From: Streptococcus sanguinis
Lineage (GTDB): Bacteria; Bacillota; Bacilli; Lactobacillales; Streptococcaceae
Assembly (NCBI RefSeq): GCF_001078705.1
Contig: NZ_CDMW01000001.1
Location: 2,225,541-2,289,540, forward strand
DNA: 64,000 nt
Direction: 5' to 3'
Below are positions 25,194 to 34,410 of the stretch, piece by piece. Made by a program: the position numbers and the translations under genes. How positions within the stretch are numbered: the first letter of the stretch is position 1; each line of letters opens with the position of its first letter. The notes beneath the pieces are model-generated. The model was given only the letters and a program-made list of their open reading frames with translations, was not told the origin of the DNA and made no database searches.

Positions 25194-25802
25194 TTACTCC
25201 TTCTTCCAGGTGTCCTCATCATACAGCAGGCCTCGCTTGGGCATTTTTGAGACATGGCGATTGCCGTCCACATAAAAGCCCAAGGGCTCCTCTCGCCAGG
25301 CATCTGTGCAGGTCACGCCAATCCGCGGACGGCTGGCAATCTGATTCGGAGTCAGGTCATAGGCTAATTGCAGACTGGAGGTCGCTAAACTTTGTCCATC
25401 AAAACGCTTATCAATCCCAGCGTACTTGGTTAACTTGCCAGGGCCGTTAGCTAAAAGACGGCCATCCGGTAGCTCCAAGGCTCGAATCAGTACGGCTTCG
25501 GCCACATTTTCAGCCTTGGTCACCAGATTCAGCATCTGATGGCCATGAATCTGATAGACATACCAGTGACCAGCTGGCAGATACATGGATTCATTCTTAG
25601 GGGAGCGGCGCCCTCTAGCTGAATGACAGGCGCTGTCCTGACTTCCTAGATAGGCTTCTGTTTCGACAATCCGGCCTAACTTCTGGCCATTTAGAATCAG
25701 CTGCATACCTAACAAAGCTCGCGCTGCTGCAACTGTGTCTGTCTCGATTAGTTTCTGAAAATCTCTTGATAACATAGCTTGATTATAGCATGATTTCTCC
25801 AT
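25194..25802 (-). CDS. mpg: DNA-3-methyladenine glycosylase (AAG/MPG family)
   Basis: Base-excision repair enzyme removing 3-methyladenine and other alkylated purines. Up to 202 residues, matching the AAG fold: LLGMQL, IVETEAYLG..DSACHSARGRRSPKN, then GHWYVYQIHGHQMLNLVT, VLIRALELPDG, NGPGKLTKYAGID. The Glu of VETEAY is the catalytic acid. The start may be ATG at 25775 (MLSRDFQKL), because a TATAAT-like sequence lies inside the first nine codons of the longer frame; neither start has a strong ribosome site. Confidence 0.9.
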   Translation of the reverse strand: MEKSCYNQAMLSRDFQKLIETDTVAAARALLGMQLILNGQKLGRIVETEAYLGSQDSACHSARGRRSPKNESMYLPAGHWYVYQIHGHQMLNLVTKAENVAEAVLIRALELPDGRLLANGPGKLTKYAGIDKRFDGQSLATSSLQLAYDLTPNQIASRPRIGVTCTDAWREEPLGFYVDGNRHVSKMPKRGLLYDEDTWKKE

Positions 25803-26054
25803 TTACAGAGGAAAAGAAATGTTGCAAAAATGTTATTTTTCTCTTTCTCATGGACTTGTTGTTTATTACAAAAAAATTATGACACAAATAGCCTAGAAAG
25901 CACGAAAAGCTTATAAAATCTATGTATTATCTAATAATCGTACATATAATTTGTAACATTTTTATTAATACAGTATGTTATTTGTGTATCATTCCGGTTT
26001 TTCATTGCTTCAAATGAAATATTTGTTTAATATTATACTAGAAGGAGGGGTAAG

Positions 26055-26450
26055 ATGAAAAAATTATCTAAAATTTCTTTATTTTTATTACCACTAATTG
26101 CACTTTTCTTTTTGGCAGCTTGCGGAAATTCTGCAGATAAGAAGACTGAAGAAAGCTCAAGTTCCAGCTCAAGCGTATCTTCTTCATCTAAAGCTAAGAC
26201 AAGCTCTAGCAGCACATCTGAAGAAAGCGGTAGTGCCAAAGTCAACGTAAACGGCGGAGATGCTAGCGTTAATGTAAATGGCGGAGACGAAAGCGGAGAT
26301 GCTTCTGTTGAAACTAACGGAGACGGTAGTGCTAATGTACAAACTGACAACGCTGCTGTTAGCGTAAATGAAGATGGCGTTCATGTTGAAGGCGGCGGTG
26401 TTGATGTTAAGGTCGGCAGCGATGGAACTATCAATATCCAAACACCTTAA
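26055..26450 (+). CDS. Small Ser-rich lipoprotein with VNVNGGD repeats
   Basis: 131 residues. Lipoprotein signal with lipobox LAAC (Cys23), then an EESSSSSSSVSSSSKAKTSS-type flexible tether. The C-terminal region is a repetitive Gly/Asp/Asn/Val sequence (VNVNGGDASVNVNGGDES, SANVQTDNAAVSVNEDG), resembling a short beta-solenoid. Function unknown. RBS AGAAGGAGGGG. Own transcription unit: about 250 AT-rich nt upstream and a terminator 34 nt downstream. Confidence 0.8.
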   Translation: MKKLSKISLFLLPLIALFFLAACGNSADKKTEESSSSSSSVSSSSKAKTSSSSTSEESGSAKVNVNGGDASVNVNGGDESGDASVETNGDGSANVQTDNAAVSVNEDGVHVEGGGVDVKVGSDGTINIQTP

Positions 26451-26483
26451 TTGAAAAAAGTCTTTCGATTATTATAGATCATG

Positions 26484-26509
26484 AAAACCGAGATTTGCTC
26501 GGTTTTTTT
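26484..26509 (+). terminator. Terminator after the lipoprotein gene
   Basis: AAAACCGAG / CTCGGTTTT stem, ATTTG loop, TTTTTTT. Confidence 0.88.
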
Positions 26510-26614
26510 GATTTTCTCCAATGTAATTCTTAGTGACTTATAAATGATTATAAATACTTTTAAAAACTTATCAATTATGTTATACTCTATTTAGAAAAAT
26601 AAGGAGAAACAAGC

Positions 26615-27361
26615 ATGTACCAAGAACAACGCTTAACTGAAATCTTAGAGCTCTTGGCTGAGAAAAAACAGCTGTCAGCCAAGGATATGATTGAGCATTT
26701 TCAGGTCTCTAAAGATACTATTCGGCGAGATTTTTCGATTTTGAGCGAGCGTAGGCTTGTGCAGCGCACCCACGGAGGCATTATCCCGCTGGACACTAGT
26801 CGGCAAATTCCCTCCTTTAACGATCGCATCAACCAACTAAGTCAAGAAAAAAAGGCTATTGCTCAGAAGGCTCATGACTTTCTCAAGGCAGGGCAAATAG
26901 CTTTCTTTGATGTCTCAACCATTGTTCTCCATCTGGCTCAGCGCATCAAGGAGCCTATGACAATCTACTCCCATTCTCTGGATAATGCAATCATGCTGAG
27001 CACTCAGGACAAAGTGGACTTTCACCTCTTAGGCGGAAAATTTTATCCCAAAAACCGATTCTACTATGCGCTCAATGAAGCAGAGCTGCTGGAGCAGATT
27101 TCCTTTGACATTGCCTTTATCGGGGCAGCCAGTGTCTCTGATGGCCTAGTCAGCTTTGAAGACGAGGCCGATGCTCACCTGAAAAAACTAGCTTTGAAAC
27201 ACGCCAAAATCAAAGTTTTACTGGCTGAGCAAGACAAGTGGCAGAAAGAGTCTAACTACATCCTGGCTCCTGTCAGCGACTTTGACTACTGGATTACGGA
27301 CCAAAAGCCAAGTCCTGAAGTCCAAGAAAAGCTAGGAGACAAGGTTAAAATAATTTATTAA
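26615..27361 (+). CDS. DeoR-family sugar-phosphate-responsive regulator
   Basis: 248 residues: N-terminal winged helix (LTEILELLAEKKQLSAKDMIEHFQVSKDTIRRD) with the family signature RRLVQRTHGG, then the DeoR sensor domain (IGAASVSDGLVSFEDEADAHLKK). Members bind phosphorylated sugars or sugar acids. RBS AAGGAGAAAC. The next gene, a Cof-type phosphatase, lies 32 nt downstream, so the pair probably responds to and removes a sugar phosphate. Ligand unknown. Confidence 0.88.
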   Translation: MYQEQRLTEILELLAEKKQLSAKDMIEHFQVSKDTIRRDFSILSERRLVQRTHGGIIPLDTSRQIPSFNDRINQLSQEKKAIAQKAHDFLKAGQIAFFDVSTIVLHLAQRIKEPMTIYSHSLDNAIMLSTQDKVDFHLLGGKFYPKNRFYYALNEAELLEQISFDIAFIGAASVSDGLVSFEDEADAHLKKLALKHAKIKVLLAEQDKWQKESNYILAPVSDFDYWITDQKPSPEVQEKLGDKVKIIY

Positions 27362-27393
27362 ATCGATTCATTAGACACATAGGAGGACGCCCC

Positions 27394-28221
27394 ATGACAA
27401 AACAAGCGATTCGCCTGATTATCAGCGATATTGACGGCACCATTTTGGATGACCAACATCAAGTAGATTCTAAACTCAAGGACATGATTCCCCTGCTAAG
27501 CCGAGAAAAAATCCCTTTCGTTCTGGCTTCTGCCCGCTCTCCTCTGGGCATGGAGCCGATTGCGCGTGAGCTGGGGCTGGGAGATAATCCACTGGCCTGC
27601 TACAATGGCGCTTTAGTCATCAAGGGCGACCCGCAAGCTTATGAGACCATTATCGAGCACCCTCTGGATAAGGAAGAAATCCGCACTTTTCTGGAACTGG
27701 TCAAGGCTGAATTTCCCAGTGTGTCCATCAATCTCTACTCTGGCAAGGATTGGATTGCTGATCGTCTGGATAAGTGGGTGCAGATAGAGGCAGAGATTAC
27801 AGGTGAGCAGCCGATGATTCAGAATGAGCTAATCCCAGTGCTGAATGCGCAAATGCCCGTCCACAAGCTACTCCTGATTGATCAAGCGCCTATCATCCAG
27901 AAACTCCATGACTACCTGCAGACCTTAGACTTTCCCAAGACAGCCTTCTACCTCTCTAAAGACAACTACATGGAAGTCACAGCCAAGCATGTCTCCAAGG
28001 AGCAAGCCTTGTACGAAATTGCCCAGCACTATCAAGTGCCACTAGAGGAGGTCATGACAATCGGAGACAACTTCAATGACCTTCCTATGCTACGCCTGGC
28101 TGGACTTGGAGTCGCTATGGGCAATGCCCCTGAAGCAGTTAAAACCGAGGCAAAAGCCGTCACCAAAAGCAACAATGAGCACGGGGTCGCAGAAGCTGTA
28201 GAAAAGTATGTTTTGATATAA
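27394..28221 (+). CDS. Cof-type HAD-IIB phosphatase
   Basis: 275 residues. HAD motif I DIDGTILDD with nucleophile Asp; cap domain of IIB type; motif III Lys in HVSKEQAL; motif IV GDNFNDLPML with the metal Asp residues. Likely dephosphorylates sugar phosphates or similar small substrates. RBS AGGAGGACG. Co-transcribed with the DeoR regulator; terminator follows at once. Confidence 0.92.
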   Translation: MTKQAIRLIISDIDGTILDDQHQVDSKLKDMIPLLSREKIPFVLASARSPLGMEPIARELGLGDNPLACYNGALVIKGDPQAYETIIEHPLDKEEIRTFLELVKAEFPSVSINLYSGKDWIADRLDKWVQIEAEITGEQPMIQNELIPVLNAQMPVHKLLLIDQAPIIQKLHDYLQTLDFPKTAFYLSKDNYMEVTAKHVSKEQALYEIAQHYQVPLEEVMTIGDNFNDLPMLRLAGLGVAMGNAPEAVKTEAKAVTKSNNEHGVAEAVEKYVLI

Positions 28222-28224
28222 CCT

Positions 28225-28253
28225 AAAAAATCTGCCCTTGAGCAGATTTTTTT
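28225..28253. terminator. Bidirectional terminator
   Basis: AAAAAATCTGC / GCAGATTTTTTT with 6-nt loop between convergent genes. Confidence 0.88.
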
Positions 28254-28737
28254 ATTGATGATAGTCATAAGCCAGGCGAGGACTGCCGTCTGCCACATGA
28301 ATAATGCCGCACTCCCTAAAGCCGTAGTTCAGCACAGCTGCCTGCATAGGCTGATTGTCCGCATGGGTATCGATTCGCAAGTAGGGAATCTGCTGGCAGC
28401 AAAAATCAAAGACCTGACGGGATAGGCCTCTGACTTGGCCATTTGAAGCAATGCGGTGAATGGTGCCGTAAGGCTCCGCAAAATGCCAGGCCCCCTTTTC
28501 GATGACCTGATAGGTCGGGTCTTCTCCGATGATAAAGGCAAAGGTGCCGACCAGCCGCCCTTCTTCCTCAACAACAAAGGAATGGCCAGCCGCAATATCA
28601 TCCTCAATCAAGCCCGCGCTGGGATAGCCTCCATCCCACTGAGTCGGATTGCCCTGGTCTTTCATGAACTGACGGGCCACATCATAAATCGCCATAATGG
28701 CTGGGATATCTTCTATTTGGGACAAACGAATTTTCAT
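28252..28737 (-). CDS. GNAT-family N-acetyltransferase
   Basis: 161 residues. GCN5-related fold: IRLSQIEDIPAIMAIYDVARQFM, central strands LVGTFAFIIGEDPTY, acetyl-CoA loop region RGLSRQVFDFCCQ (a degenerate Q/RxxGxG/A), C-terminal NYGFRECGII. Start MKIRLSQ has AAAGGAGGAAAG; a longer frame upstream is not supported. It begins 41 nt after the dltD stop, past a terminator. Substrate unknown. Confidence 0.85.
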   Translation of the reverse strand: MKIRLSQIEDIPAIMAIYDVARQFMKDQGNPTQWDGGYPSAGLIEDDIAAGHSFVVEEEGRLVGTFAFIIGEDPTYQVIEKGAWHFAEPYGTIHRIASNGQVRGLSRQVFDFCCQQIPYLRIDTHADNQPMQAAVLNYGFRECGIIHVADGSPRLAYDYHQ

Positions 28738-28750
28738 CTTTCCTCCTTTA

Positions 28751-28777
28751 TAAAAATAAGGCTGGAAAGTCCCAACC
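28751..28777 (-). terminator. Terminator of the dlt operon
   Basis: Minus strand: GGTTGG / CCAGCC (G-U pair) and TTATTTTTA, directly after the dltD stop. Confidence 0.7.
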
Positions 28778-30046
28778 CTATTTGAATTCTTCTGGTTTGC
28801 CAGTATACTGAGACCATTCCCTAGTGAAGAAACGGTCATTCATCTGGTAGTTTGGCGCTGGATGTGGATTGGCCACAAAAGGATCAACCGCCTTGTCAAA
28901 GGCCAGCCAGCCATTCCAGCCCATGTGAATAGTATCCTGCATGAAGTAAGGCTTGTCGCCGTCCTTAGAAAAATCAGCAATGTTGGTAAAGCCCTGACTT
29001 TCCAGCTGGTAGCGAATCTTGGCCACCGTCCGCTGGTACATTTCTGGACTGAGTCCTGTATACTCCATCCACTTAGAATTGACCGGTGGAATGATGAAGA
29101 TAACATTGGTCTTTGATTTGGCGAACTGATCCAGAACCAGCTGCAAGTCGTTGTACTCAGGAGATTTTTCATAAGATTGCTTGGTCTGAAAACCTCTGAG
29201 CTTAGCAACCTTGCCAGCGATACGATACTTGTAAAAGTGATTGTCTATGCCGAATTGGTTGTTATTGGTCTTCTTTTTAGCTTCTGCTGTGGCAATCTCT
29301 TCCAAAGCCTGATAAGAGAAGGTGTCTGGCAAATCAGCCATATAAGGTAAAATTCGCTGGTCATAATTTTCATTATTGAGGGCAGCAAAGTTGCTAAAAA
29401 AAGCATCTTGGCGCTCATTAAGATGAGCCATCATATCAATATGACGCTCTTCAAAGCTGCTCAGCTTTTTACCTTCAGACAGCTTCTGCACACTCTCTGC
29501 CATAGCGACATCTGGATAGAGCTGCAGGAGGCGCTGGGCTGCATATTGCGCAGCCGCATCTCCTTTCTGCTGAGACAGATAAGCCGTCAGCTGATCACTG
29601 TTGAAGTACTGCTGAAAGGCCGAAGCATCATAGCCGGTCTTGGTAAACCACTGGGGCGACACCACATAAACTGCCGTTTGTCCCTCCAACTCGGAAGACA
29701 TCTGCTGCATGCCAAAGTACTGATTAAATGATGCCGCCCCGCGCTGGCCTAGAAAATAAGGCCGATAGGAGCGATCATACTTCTCAGCCAGCACTGCCGG
29801 ATGCATGCTATCAAAGCGCAGCCATTCGCTAGACCCAAAGAAGGGAACAAAGCGCATCTTCTTATCAGTCAAGGCTGTCACCTTCTTGCTGCGGCTCTTA
29901 AAGTTTTCTGCTGTCAGGGTCACTGCCGAGCGCTTCTCTGCTTCTATATCATGCTTTTTATCAAGCGGATAGAAGAAAAAGAGCAGGGCAACCATGACCA
30001 TGGCGCAGAAAACCGGCCCCAGAATCAGCCAGAGTCGTTTAAGCAT
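28778..30046 (-). CDS. dltD: DltD, teichoic acid D-alanine transfer protein
   Basis: 422 residues: N-terminal membrane anchor (about 7-27) and an extracellular SGNH-like domain. GSSE motif at 71-74 carries the nucleophilic Ser; [10 protein letters not shown] near the C-terminus gives the Asp/His pair. Acts in the final transfer of D-alanine to (lipo)teichoic acid. Overlaps dltC by 8 nt. Confidence 0.95.
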   Translation of the reverse strand: MLKRLWLILGPVFCAMVMVALLFFFYPLDKKHDIEAEKRSAVTLTAENFKSRSKKVTALTDKKMRFVPFFGSSEWLRFDSMHPAVLAEKYDRSYRPYFLGQRGAASFNQYFGMQQMSSELEGQTAVYVVSPQWFTKTGYDASAFQQYFNSDQLTAYLSQQKGDAAAQYAAQRLLQLYPDVAMAESVQKLSEGKKLSSFEERHIDMMAHLNERQDAFFSNFAALNNENYDQRILPYMADLPDTFSYQALEEIATAEAKKKTNNNQFGIDNHFYKYRIAGKVAKLRGFQTKQSYEKSPEYNDLQLVLDQFAKSKTNVIFIIPPVNSKWMEYTGLSPEMYQRTVAKIRYQLESQGFTNIADFSKDGDKPYFMQDTIHMGWNGWLAFDKAVDPFVANPHPAPNYQMNDRFFTREWSQYTGKPEEFK

Positions 30047-30278
30047 TGCGAAGCTCCGTTACGCCTTCAACGATTTTGTTAGCTGTGTTCCAGTCATCGC
30101 GGCCAAACTCTGACACTGGCACGCGGATATCAAAACGGTTTTCCAGCTCAACAATCAGCTCAACCGTCCCCATACTGTCTAGGACACCAGCGTCAAACAA
30201 ATCCTCGTCTATCATGTCTGACACATCTTCCATAAATAGTTCTTCAATAATTTCAATTACTTCTGCTTTTATATCCAT
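30039..30278 (-). CDS. dltC: DltC, D-alanyl carrier protein
   Basis: 79-residue acyl-carrier-type protein. Phosphopantetheine attachment Ser35 in [11 protein letters not shown]. It carries D-alanine activated by DltA to the DltB membrane acyltransferase. Spaced 19 nt from the dltB stop; RBS AGGAAGAA. Confidence 0.96.
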   Translation of the reverse strand: MDIKAEVIEIIEELFMEDVSDMIDEDLFDAGVLDSMGTVELIVELENRFDIRVPVSEFGRDDWNTANKIVEGVTELRNA

Positions 30279-30297
30279 TTTTCTTCCTCATTCATTT

Positions 30298-31541
30298 TTA
30301 TTTTTTAAACCAAAGCTCATTTAAAAATCCAGAAAAGATTAAAAATGAGAACATGACTGCGTGAAAGGTCACCACAATCCCCAAAGCTTGGGTCCATTTA
30401 TTATCTGGCAGAGGCGGAAGCCCCTTAGCCTTGCGCTCTTTGTTTAGCGTTTTCTTCTTGCGCAGCCAGGCATCATTGACGACCAGACCAGCTCCATGAA
30501 AGAGACCGTAGGCGATATAGTACCAGGTCACACCATGCCAGAATCCCATTATCAGCATGTTGATCAGATAGGCCACACTGGAGGTCGTGTTGCGGTTTTT
30601 AAAGACCTTATTGCGCATCAGGACCATGACTAGACGCATAAAGACAAAGTCACGGAACCAAAAGGACAGACTCATGTGCCAGCGATTCCAAAATTCTTTC
30701 AAATCGCGTGAGAGAAAGGGCTTATCAAAGTTGATAGGGCTCTTGATTCCCATGAGATTGGAAATAGCTAGCGCAAACATCGAATAACCGGCAAAATCAA
30801 AGAAGAGATCCAGACCAAAGACATACATGACGCCCAGAGTTCCCAGATTAAAGAAGCCGCCGGTGTAGAGAGCGTAGGTCTTGACATGCCCCAGCAGCAG
30901 ATGTCCAAAGATATGTGCCAGGATAAACTTATAAAGGAAGCCTAGCATGATATACTTGACAGACTGCTCCAGCATATCCAGCAGCTCATCGCGCTCAGGA
31001 ATGTTCAAATAGTCTTCATTGAAACGCTTGAAACGATCAATAGGACCGCTTGAAAAGGTCGGCATGAAGAGCAGGAAACGTAAGAACTCCCAGAGCGTGA
31101 AGTCTGTCAAAACTCCATCCCGCATCTCAATCATCATCCCTACCGAGCGAAAGGTCAGATAGGAAATCCCCAAAAAGCCAAAGAGAGACTGATGACCGCT
31201 GATTGCGGGCTCTACCTTGACAAGCACAAGCGGCAGAACTGCCAGCAAAGTATGCAGAAAAAAGACCACTTGCTGTCTCGCGACCGCCGATAAAGCTTGT
31301 ATGAGTAAACCCAGACTATCTGCCAGATGACATAGCCCAGTAAAGCACAAAGCTGCGCCAGACTAGGACCTGTCAGCATCAGGACGATAAAGACCAAGCT
31401 GACCAATGCTTCATAAAGGGGAAAGCGTTTCTTAAAGAAAAGTCCAACAAAGATTGGCAGAACTGCCAGAACGATATAGACAAAGTAAACTGGGTTGCCG
31501 TAGGGTTCCAAGTGAGGCAGCTGTTTCAAGAAATCCATCAT
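30298..31541 (-). pseudogene. dltB: DltB (MBOAT D-alanyl transferase), reading frame split at a homopolymer
   Basis: The MBOAT transporter/acyltransferase of D-alanylation, normally about 415 residues. The start [17 protein letters not shown] is intact, but after DSKWSFF (minus strand, near 31258) the frame runs off to a stop at 31212. The rest (LHTLLAVLPLVLVKVEP... to 30298), including FMPTFSSGPIDRFKRFNEDY and the catalytic His region MGFWHGVTWYYIAYG, continues in the -1 frame. The tract is T6 (31258-31263); T7 restores one frame. In the 0 frame it reads U UUU UUC, a classical -1 slippery heptamer that would give exactly WSFFLHT. So it is a sequencing error, a phase-variable or dead allele, or recoding. 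Confidence 0.85.
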
Positions 31542-33088
31542 CGTTTATTGACCTCGCTAATCAGCCCCTTGATGTCAATCTTGCCATTCGGGGTCAGAGG
31601 CAGGGTCTCTCGATAGAGAAACTTGGACGGCATCATGTAGGACATCATGATATCCTGCAGATCTTCCTTGATAGCCTTGGTAATATCAATTTCCCGCTCA
31701 AACTGCTCAGCCACACCGTCTTTGAGAATGACATAGGCCAGCAGATTTTGGACCTTGTGATCCTTATTGTAGCGGGGCACAGCCACCGCAGATTCAACGT
31801 ATTTCGATTTGTTGAGGTTTTGAGACACATCCTCCAGCTCAATACGGAAACCATTAAACTTGATCTGGAAGTCCATCCGGCCGCCGTAGAGCAGCAGGCC
31901 TTCGTCCGTCATCGAGCCGACATCTCCTGTATGATAGGCTGGCAGACCTTCAAATTCAAAGAAGGCCTCCGCTGTCTTCTCAGGATTATTCAGATAACCT
32001 TTGGATACGGCTGGGCCGCAGATGATGATTTCTCCCTGCTGGCCATTCGGTACTTTCTGCCTTTCTTCGTCAATGACAAAGGTCGGAGAGTCTGCCTTGG
32101 TATAGCCAATCGGTAGGCGCTTGCAATTTTGCAGCATCTCATCTGTCACTGCTACTGCAGACAGGGCCACTGTTGCCTCAGTCGGACCGTAAGCATTGAT
32201 AATGCGAGCTTGAGGGAAGCGATCACGCAGCTTCTGAGCTGTCTTGACCGTCAACTCCTCACCGTCAAAGTAGAAATGCGTCAGCTGAGGCAGCTTCTGG
32301 CTGTTAAAGTCATCCGACAGCAAGGCCATGTCCGCGAAGGAAGGCGTCGAAGTCCAGATAGCAATAGGCAGACTGAGAATCGTCTCAAACAGCTGCTTGA
32401 AATCCTGAGTCACAGTCGAAGGCAGGGCAAAAAGAGTCCCTCCTAAGGCTAAAGTCGGCGCCCAATACATGACTGATAAGTCAAAAGAATAAGGCGGCTG
32501 AGCCAACATTTGAGGACGAGCCGGAGTCGCAAACTCTTTATCTGTAATCATCCAATTCGTAAAGCTGAGCAAATTATTGTGGGAAATTTGCACCCCCTTA
32601 GGCTTGCCAGTTGTTCCCGATGTGAAAATGATATAGTAGTTGTCATCTCCCTGGACCGGATGGCTAAGCTCATAGGGCGCTCCCTCTCTGAAGGCTTTCT
32701 GAACTTGCTCCGCACTGAAAATAGGAGCAGCTACATCTGCCAGCGGAAAATCATTGATGGCAATAATCAAGCTTGGCTCAGCAACTTCCACAATCGCTGC
32801 CACGCGCTCCAAGGCTGAATGGCTGTCAATAGGAATGTAGGCATGACCAGACTTGGTCAGGGCCACAAAAGTAGCCAGCATTTCGTATTCCTGACCGCCA
32901 AAGACCACAACTGGAGACTTGTCAGGAAGTCCCAAACGGTCAATCTGAGCCGCCAACGAATCGGAATCCTTCTTTAAATCACCATAAGTATGAACTTGAC
33001 CTAAAATATCATAGACCGGAAAATCCGGCTGCACCTGAGCAAAATGCTCAATCGCTTCAATCATATCATGTATCACTTTATTTGACAT
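31538..33088 (-). CDS. dltA: DltA, D-alanine--D-alanyl carrier protein ligase
   Basis: 516-residue ANL adenylating enzyme. P-loop-like [16 protein letters not shown], then [18 protein letters not shown], and the C-terminal hinge and Lys in [11 protein letters not shown]. Activates D-alanine with ATP and loads it on DltC. RBS TAGGAAACA. Overlaps dltB by 4 nt. Confidence 0.96.
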   Translation of the reverse strand: MSNKVIHDMIEAIEHFAQVQPDFPVYDILGQVHTYGDLKKDSDSLAAQIDRLGLPDKSPVVVFGGQEYEMLATFVALTKSGHAYIPIDSHSALERVAAIVEVAEPSLIIAINDFPLADVAAPIFSAEQVQKAFREGAPYELSHPVQGDDNYYIIFTSGTTGKPKGVQISHNNLLSFTNWMITDKEFATPARPQMLAQPPYSFDLSVMYWAPTLALGGTLFALPSTVTQDFKQLFETILSLPIAIWTSTPSFADMALLSDDFNSQKLPQLTHFYFDGEELTVKTAQKLRDRFPQARIINAYGPTEATVALSAVAVTDEMLQNCKRLPIGYTKADSPTFVIDEERQKVPNGQQGEIIICGPAVSKGYLNNPEKTAEAFFEFEGLPAYHTGDVGSMTDEGLLLYGGRMDFQIKFNGFRIELEDVSQNLNKSKYVESAVAVPRYNKDHKVQNLLAYVILKDGVAEQFEREIDITKAIKEDLQDIMMSYMMPSKFLYRETLPLTPNGKIDIKGLISEVNKR

Positions 33089-33107
33089 TGTTTCCTACTC
33101 TCTCACA

Positions 33108-33239
33108 TTAAAATTCATTATAGATAAAGCCGCCCTGACCCTGACCTAGATAGCTAAAGAAATAAAGCAAGGCCAGAAAGATAACAAAATATAGTAGGGT
33201 TTGGCCCAAAAACTTATATAGGGTTTGATGTTTTTTCAT
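33108..33239 (-). CDS. dltX: DltX, small membrane protein of the dlt operon
   Basis: 43 residues: MKKHQTLYKFLGQTLLYFVI opens the protein, then a membrane helix and the conserved tail ending FIYNEF. The C-terminal motif is the family hallmark, and DltX is required for D-alanylation in other Firmicutes. First gene of the operon, 19 nt before dltA; weak RBS AGAGAG. Confidence 0.93.
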   Translation of the reverse strand: MKKHQTLYKFLGQTLLYFVIFLALLYFFSYLGQGQGGFIYNEF

Positions 33240-33273
33240 TGATCTCTCTTATATTTTTAGTTAGACTTACACC

Positions 33274-33303
33274 ATTTTACCATTTTATGGAAGATGTTTT
33301 CAA
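33274..33303 (-). promoter_or_regulatory. dlt operon promoter
   Basis: Minus strand TTGAAA (33298-33303), 18-nt spacer, TAAAAT (33274-33279), 35 nt before the dltX start. Confidence 0.6.
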
Positions 33304-33392
33304 CACAAAAGCTAAGGAAGATGTAAAGTTCTTGTAAGGAAGAAAGGTACTTTGATGTGCCTTATAAACAGCCATTAAAAGACTTTTTCAAA

Positions 33393-33471
33393 AAATATAT
33401 AAAAATTTTATATATTTTGCTTGACTTTTTCCCTAAGAGGTTGTAGACTATATATAGAAAGATTATATATA
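33393..33471 (+). promoter_or_regulatory. padR promoter with two AT palindromes
   Basis: TTGACT (33421-33426), 17 nt, TAGACT (33444-33449). A palindrome ATATATAAAA-A-TTTTATATAT (about 33395-33416) precedes the -35, and TATATATA-GAAAGAT-TATATATA (33449-33471) overlaps the start region. This is the usual layout for PadR autoregulation. Confidence 0.6.
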
Positions 33472-33497
33472 AATATTTTACACAAGGAGGTGGTCCT

Positions 33498-33836
33498 ATG
33501 TCTTTCCCCACATCATCGGCTTTGATTGAGTTTCTCATCTTAGCCATCCTTGAAAAAGACGATTCCTACGGTTATGAAATCAGCCAAACGATCAAGCTGA
33601 TTGCCAATATCAAAGAATCAACACTTTACCCCATTCTGAAGAAGCTGGAGCAAAATGACTGCCTCACGACTTATTCGCAGGAGTACCAAGGACGAAAACG
33701 AAAATACTATTCACTCACTGCCTACGGGCACGAACATCTACTCACTCTAAAAGAAGAGTGGCAAACTTATACTACGACCATCAGCGGTATCATAGAAGGG
33801 AGCATCCGTCATGACAAGAACCGAGTATCTAGCTGA
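33498..33836 (+). CDS. PadR-family transcriptional regulator
   Basis: 112 residues. PadR winged helix: ALIEFLILAILEKDDSYGYEI, then STLYPILKKLEQNDCL and GRKRKYYSLTAYGHEHL. RBS AAGGAGGTGG. Overlaps the next gene by 26 nt, so the three genes to 35443 form one operon. In other Firmicutes such regulators control their own DUF1700/DUF4097 partners in envelope stress. Confidence 0.92.
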   Translation: MSFPTSSALIEFLILAILEKDDSYGYEISQTIKLIANIKESTLYPILKKLEQNDCLTTYSQEYQGRKRKYYSLTAYGHEHLLTLKEEWQTYTTTISGIIEGSIRHDKNRVSS

Positions 33837-34410
33837 GCTAGAAAAATATCTGAAAAAACTGCCACGCAAGGACTATGAGGAAGCTATGGATTACTTCACT
33901 GAGTACTTCGACGAGGTAGGCCCAGAGGGCGAGGAAGCCGCTATTGCTGAGCTTGGCAGCCCTAAGGAAGCGGCCCACGAGATTATGTTGAATCTTTTGG
34001 ACAAAAAAGTCGAGGAAGATAATCAAGACAGCAGTTCATCAAAAAACACTAAGAACATCGTCCAGATTGCTATCCTATCCATTTTGGCAGCACCCTTGGC
34101 AATTCCGCTCTTTATAGTAGCAGCACTTTTGACTTTTGTTTTCTTCCTCTTAGTCTTTATCTTTGCTCTCGTCATGGCTATAGGTGCCTTTGCATTCTTT
34201 ATCTTTGGCATCAGCCTGATCTGGGACACTTTGACAGTGGGACTGACGACATCTATCCCGGCCTTCCTGTTCACTCTGGGGCTCAGTGTTCTAGCTCTGG
34301 GACTGTCAGGCATCTTCTACGCAGGCATTTCTCCTGTTACTCAGTTTGGCAAGGCTGGCTTTGTCAAACTAGCTCAACTTTTCGCAAAGAAAGGAGCACG
34401 TCATGGCTAA
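33811..34410 (+). CDS. DUF1700 (HAAS) membrane protein
   Basis: 199 residues. N-terminal helical HAAS segment (MTRTEYLAELEKYLKKLPRK, EAMDYFTEYFDE) and four hydrophobic helices from about residue 85. Typical partner of PadR regulators, thought to relay envelope signals; mechanism unknown. Overlaps both neighbours. Confidence 0.88.
   Translation: MTRTEYLAELEKYLKKLPRKDYEEAMDYFTEYFDEVGPEGEEAAIAELGSPKEAAHEIMLNLLDKKVEEDNQDSSSSKNTKNIVQIAILSILAAPLAIPLFIVAALLTFVFFLLVFIFALVMAIGAFAFFIFGISLIWDTLTVGLTTSIPAFLFTLGLSVLALGLSGIFYAGISPVTQFGKAGFVKLAQLFAKKGARHG

Noticed and set aside
30298-31350. 350-codon frame taken as a short separate DltB
   Set aside because: Its first about 28 codons (MCFTGLCHLADSLGLL...) are out-of-frame translation of the true N-terminus; the DltB start is at 31541.
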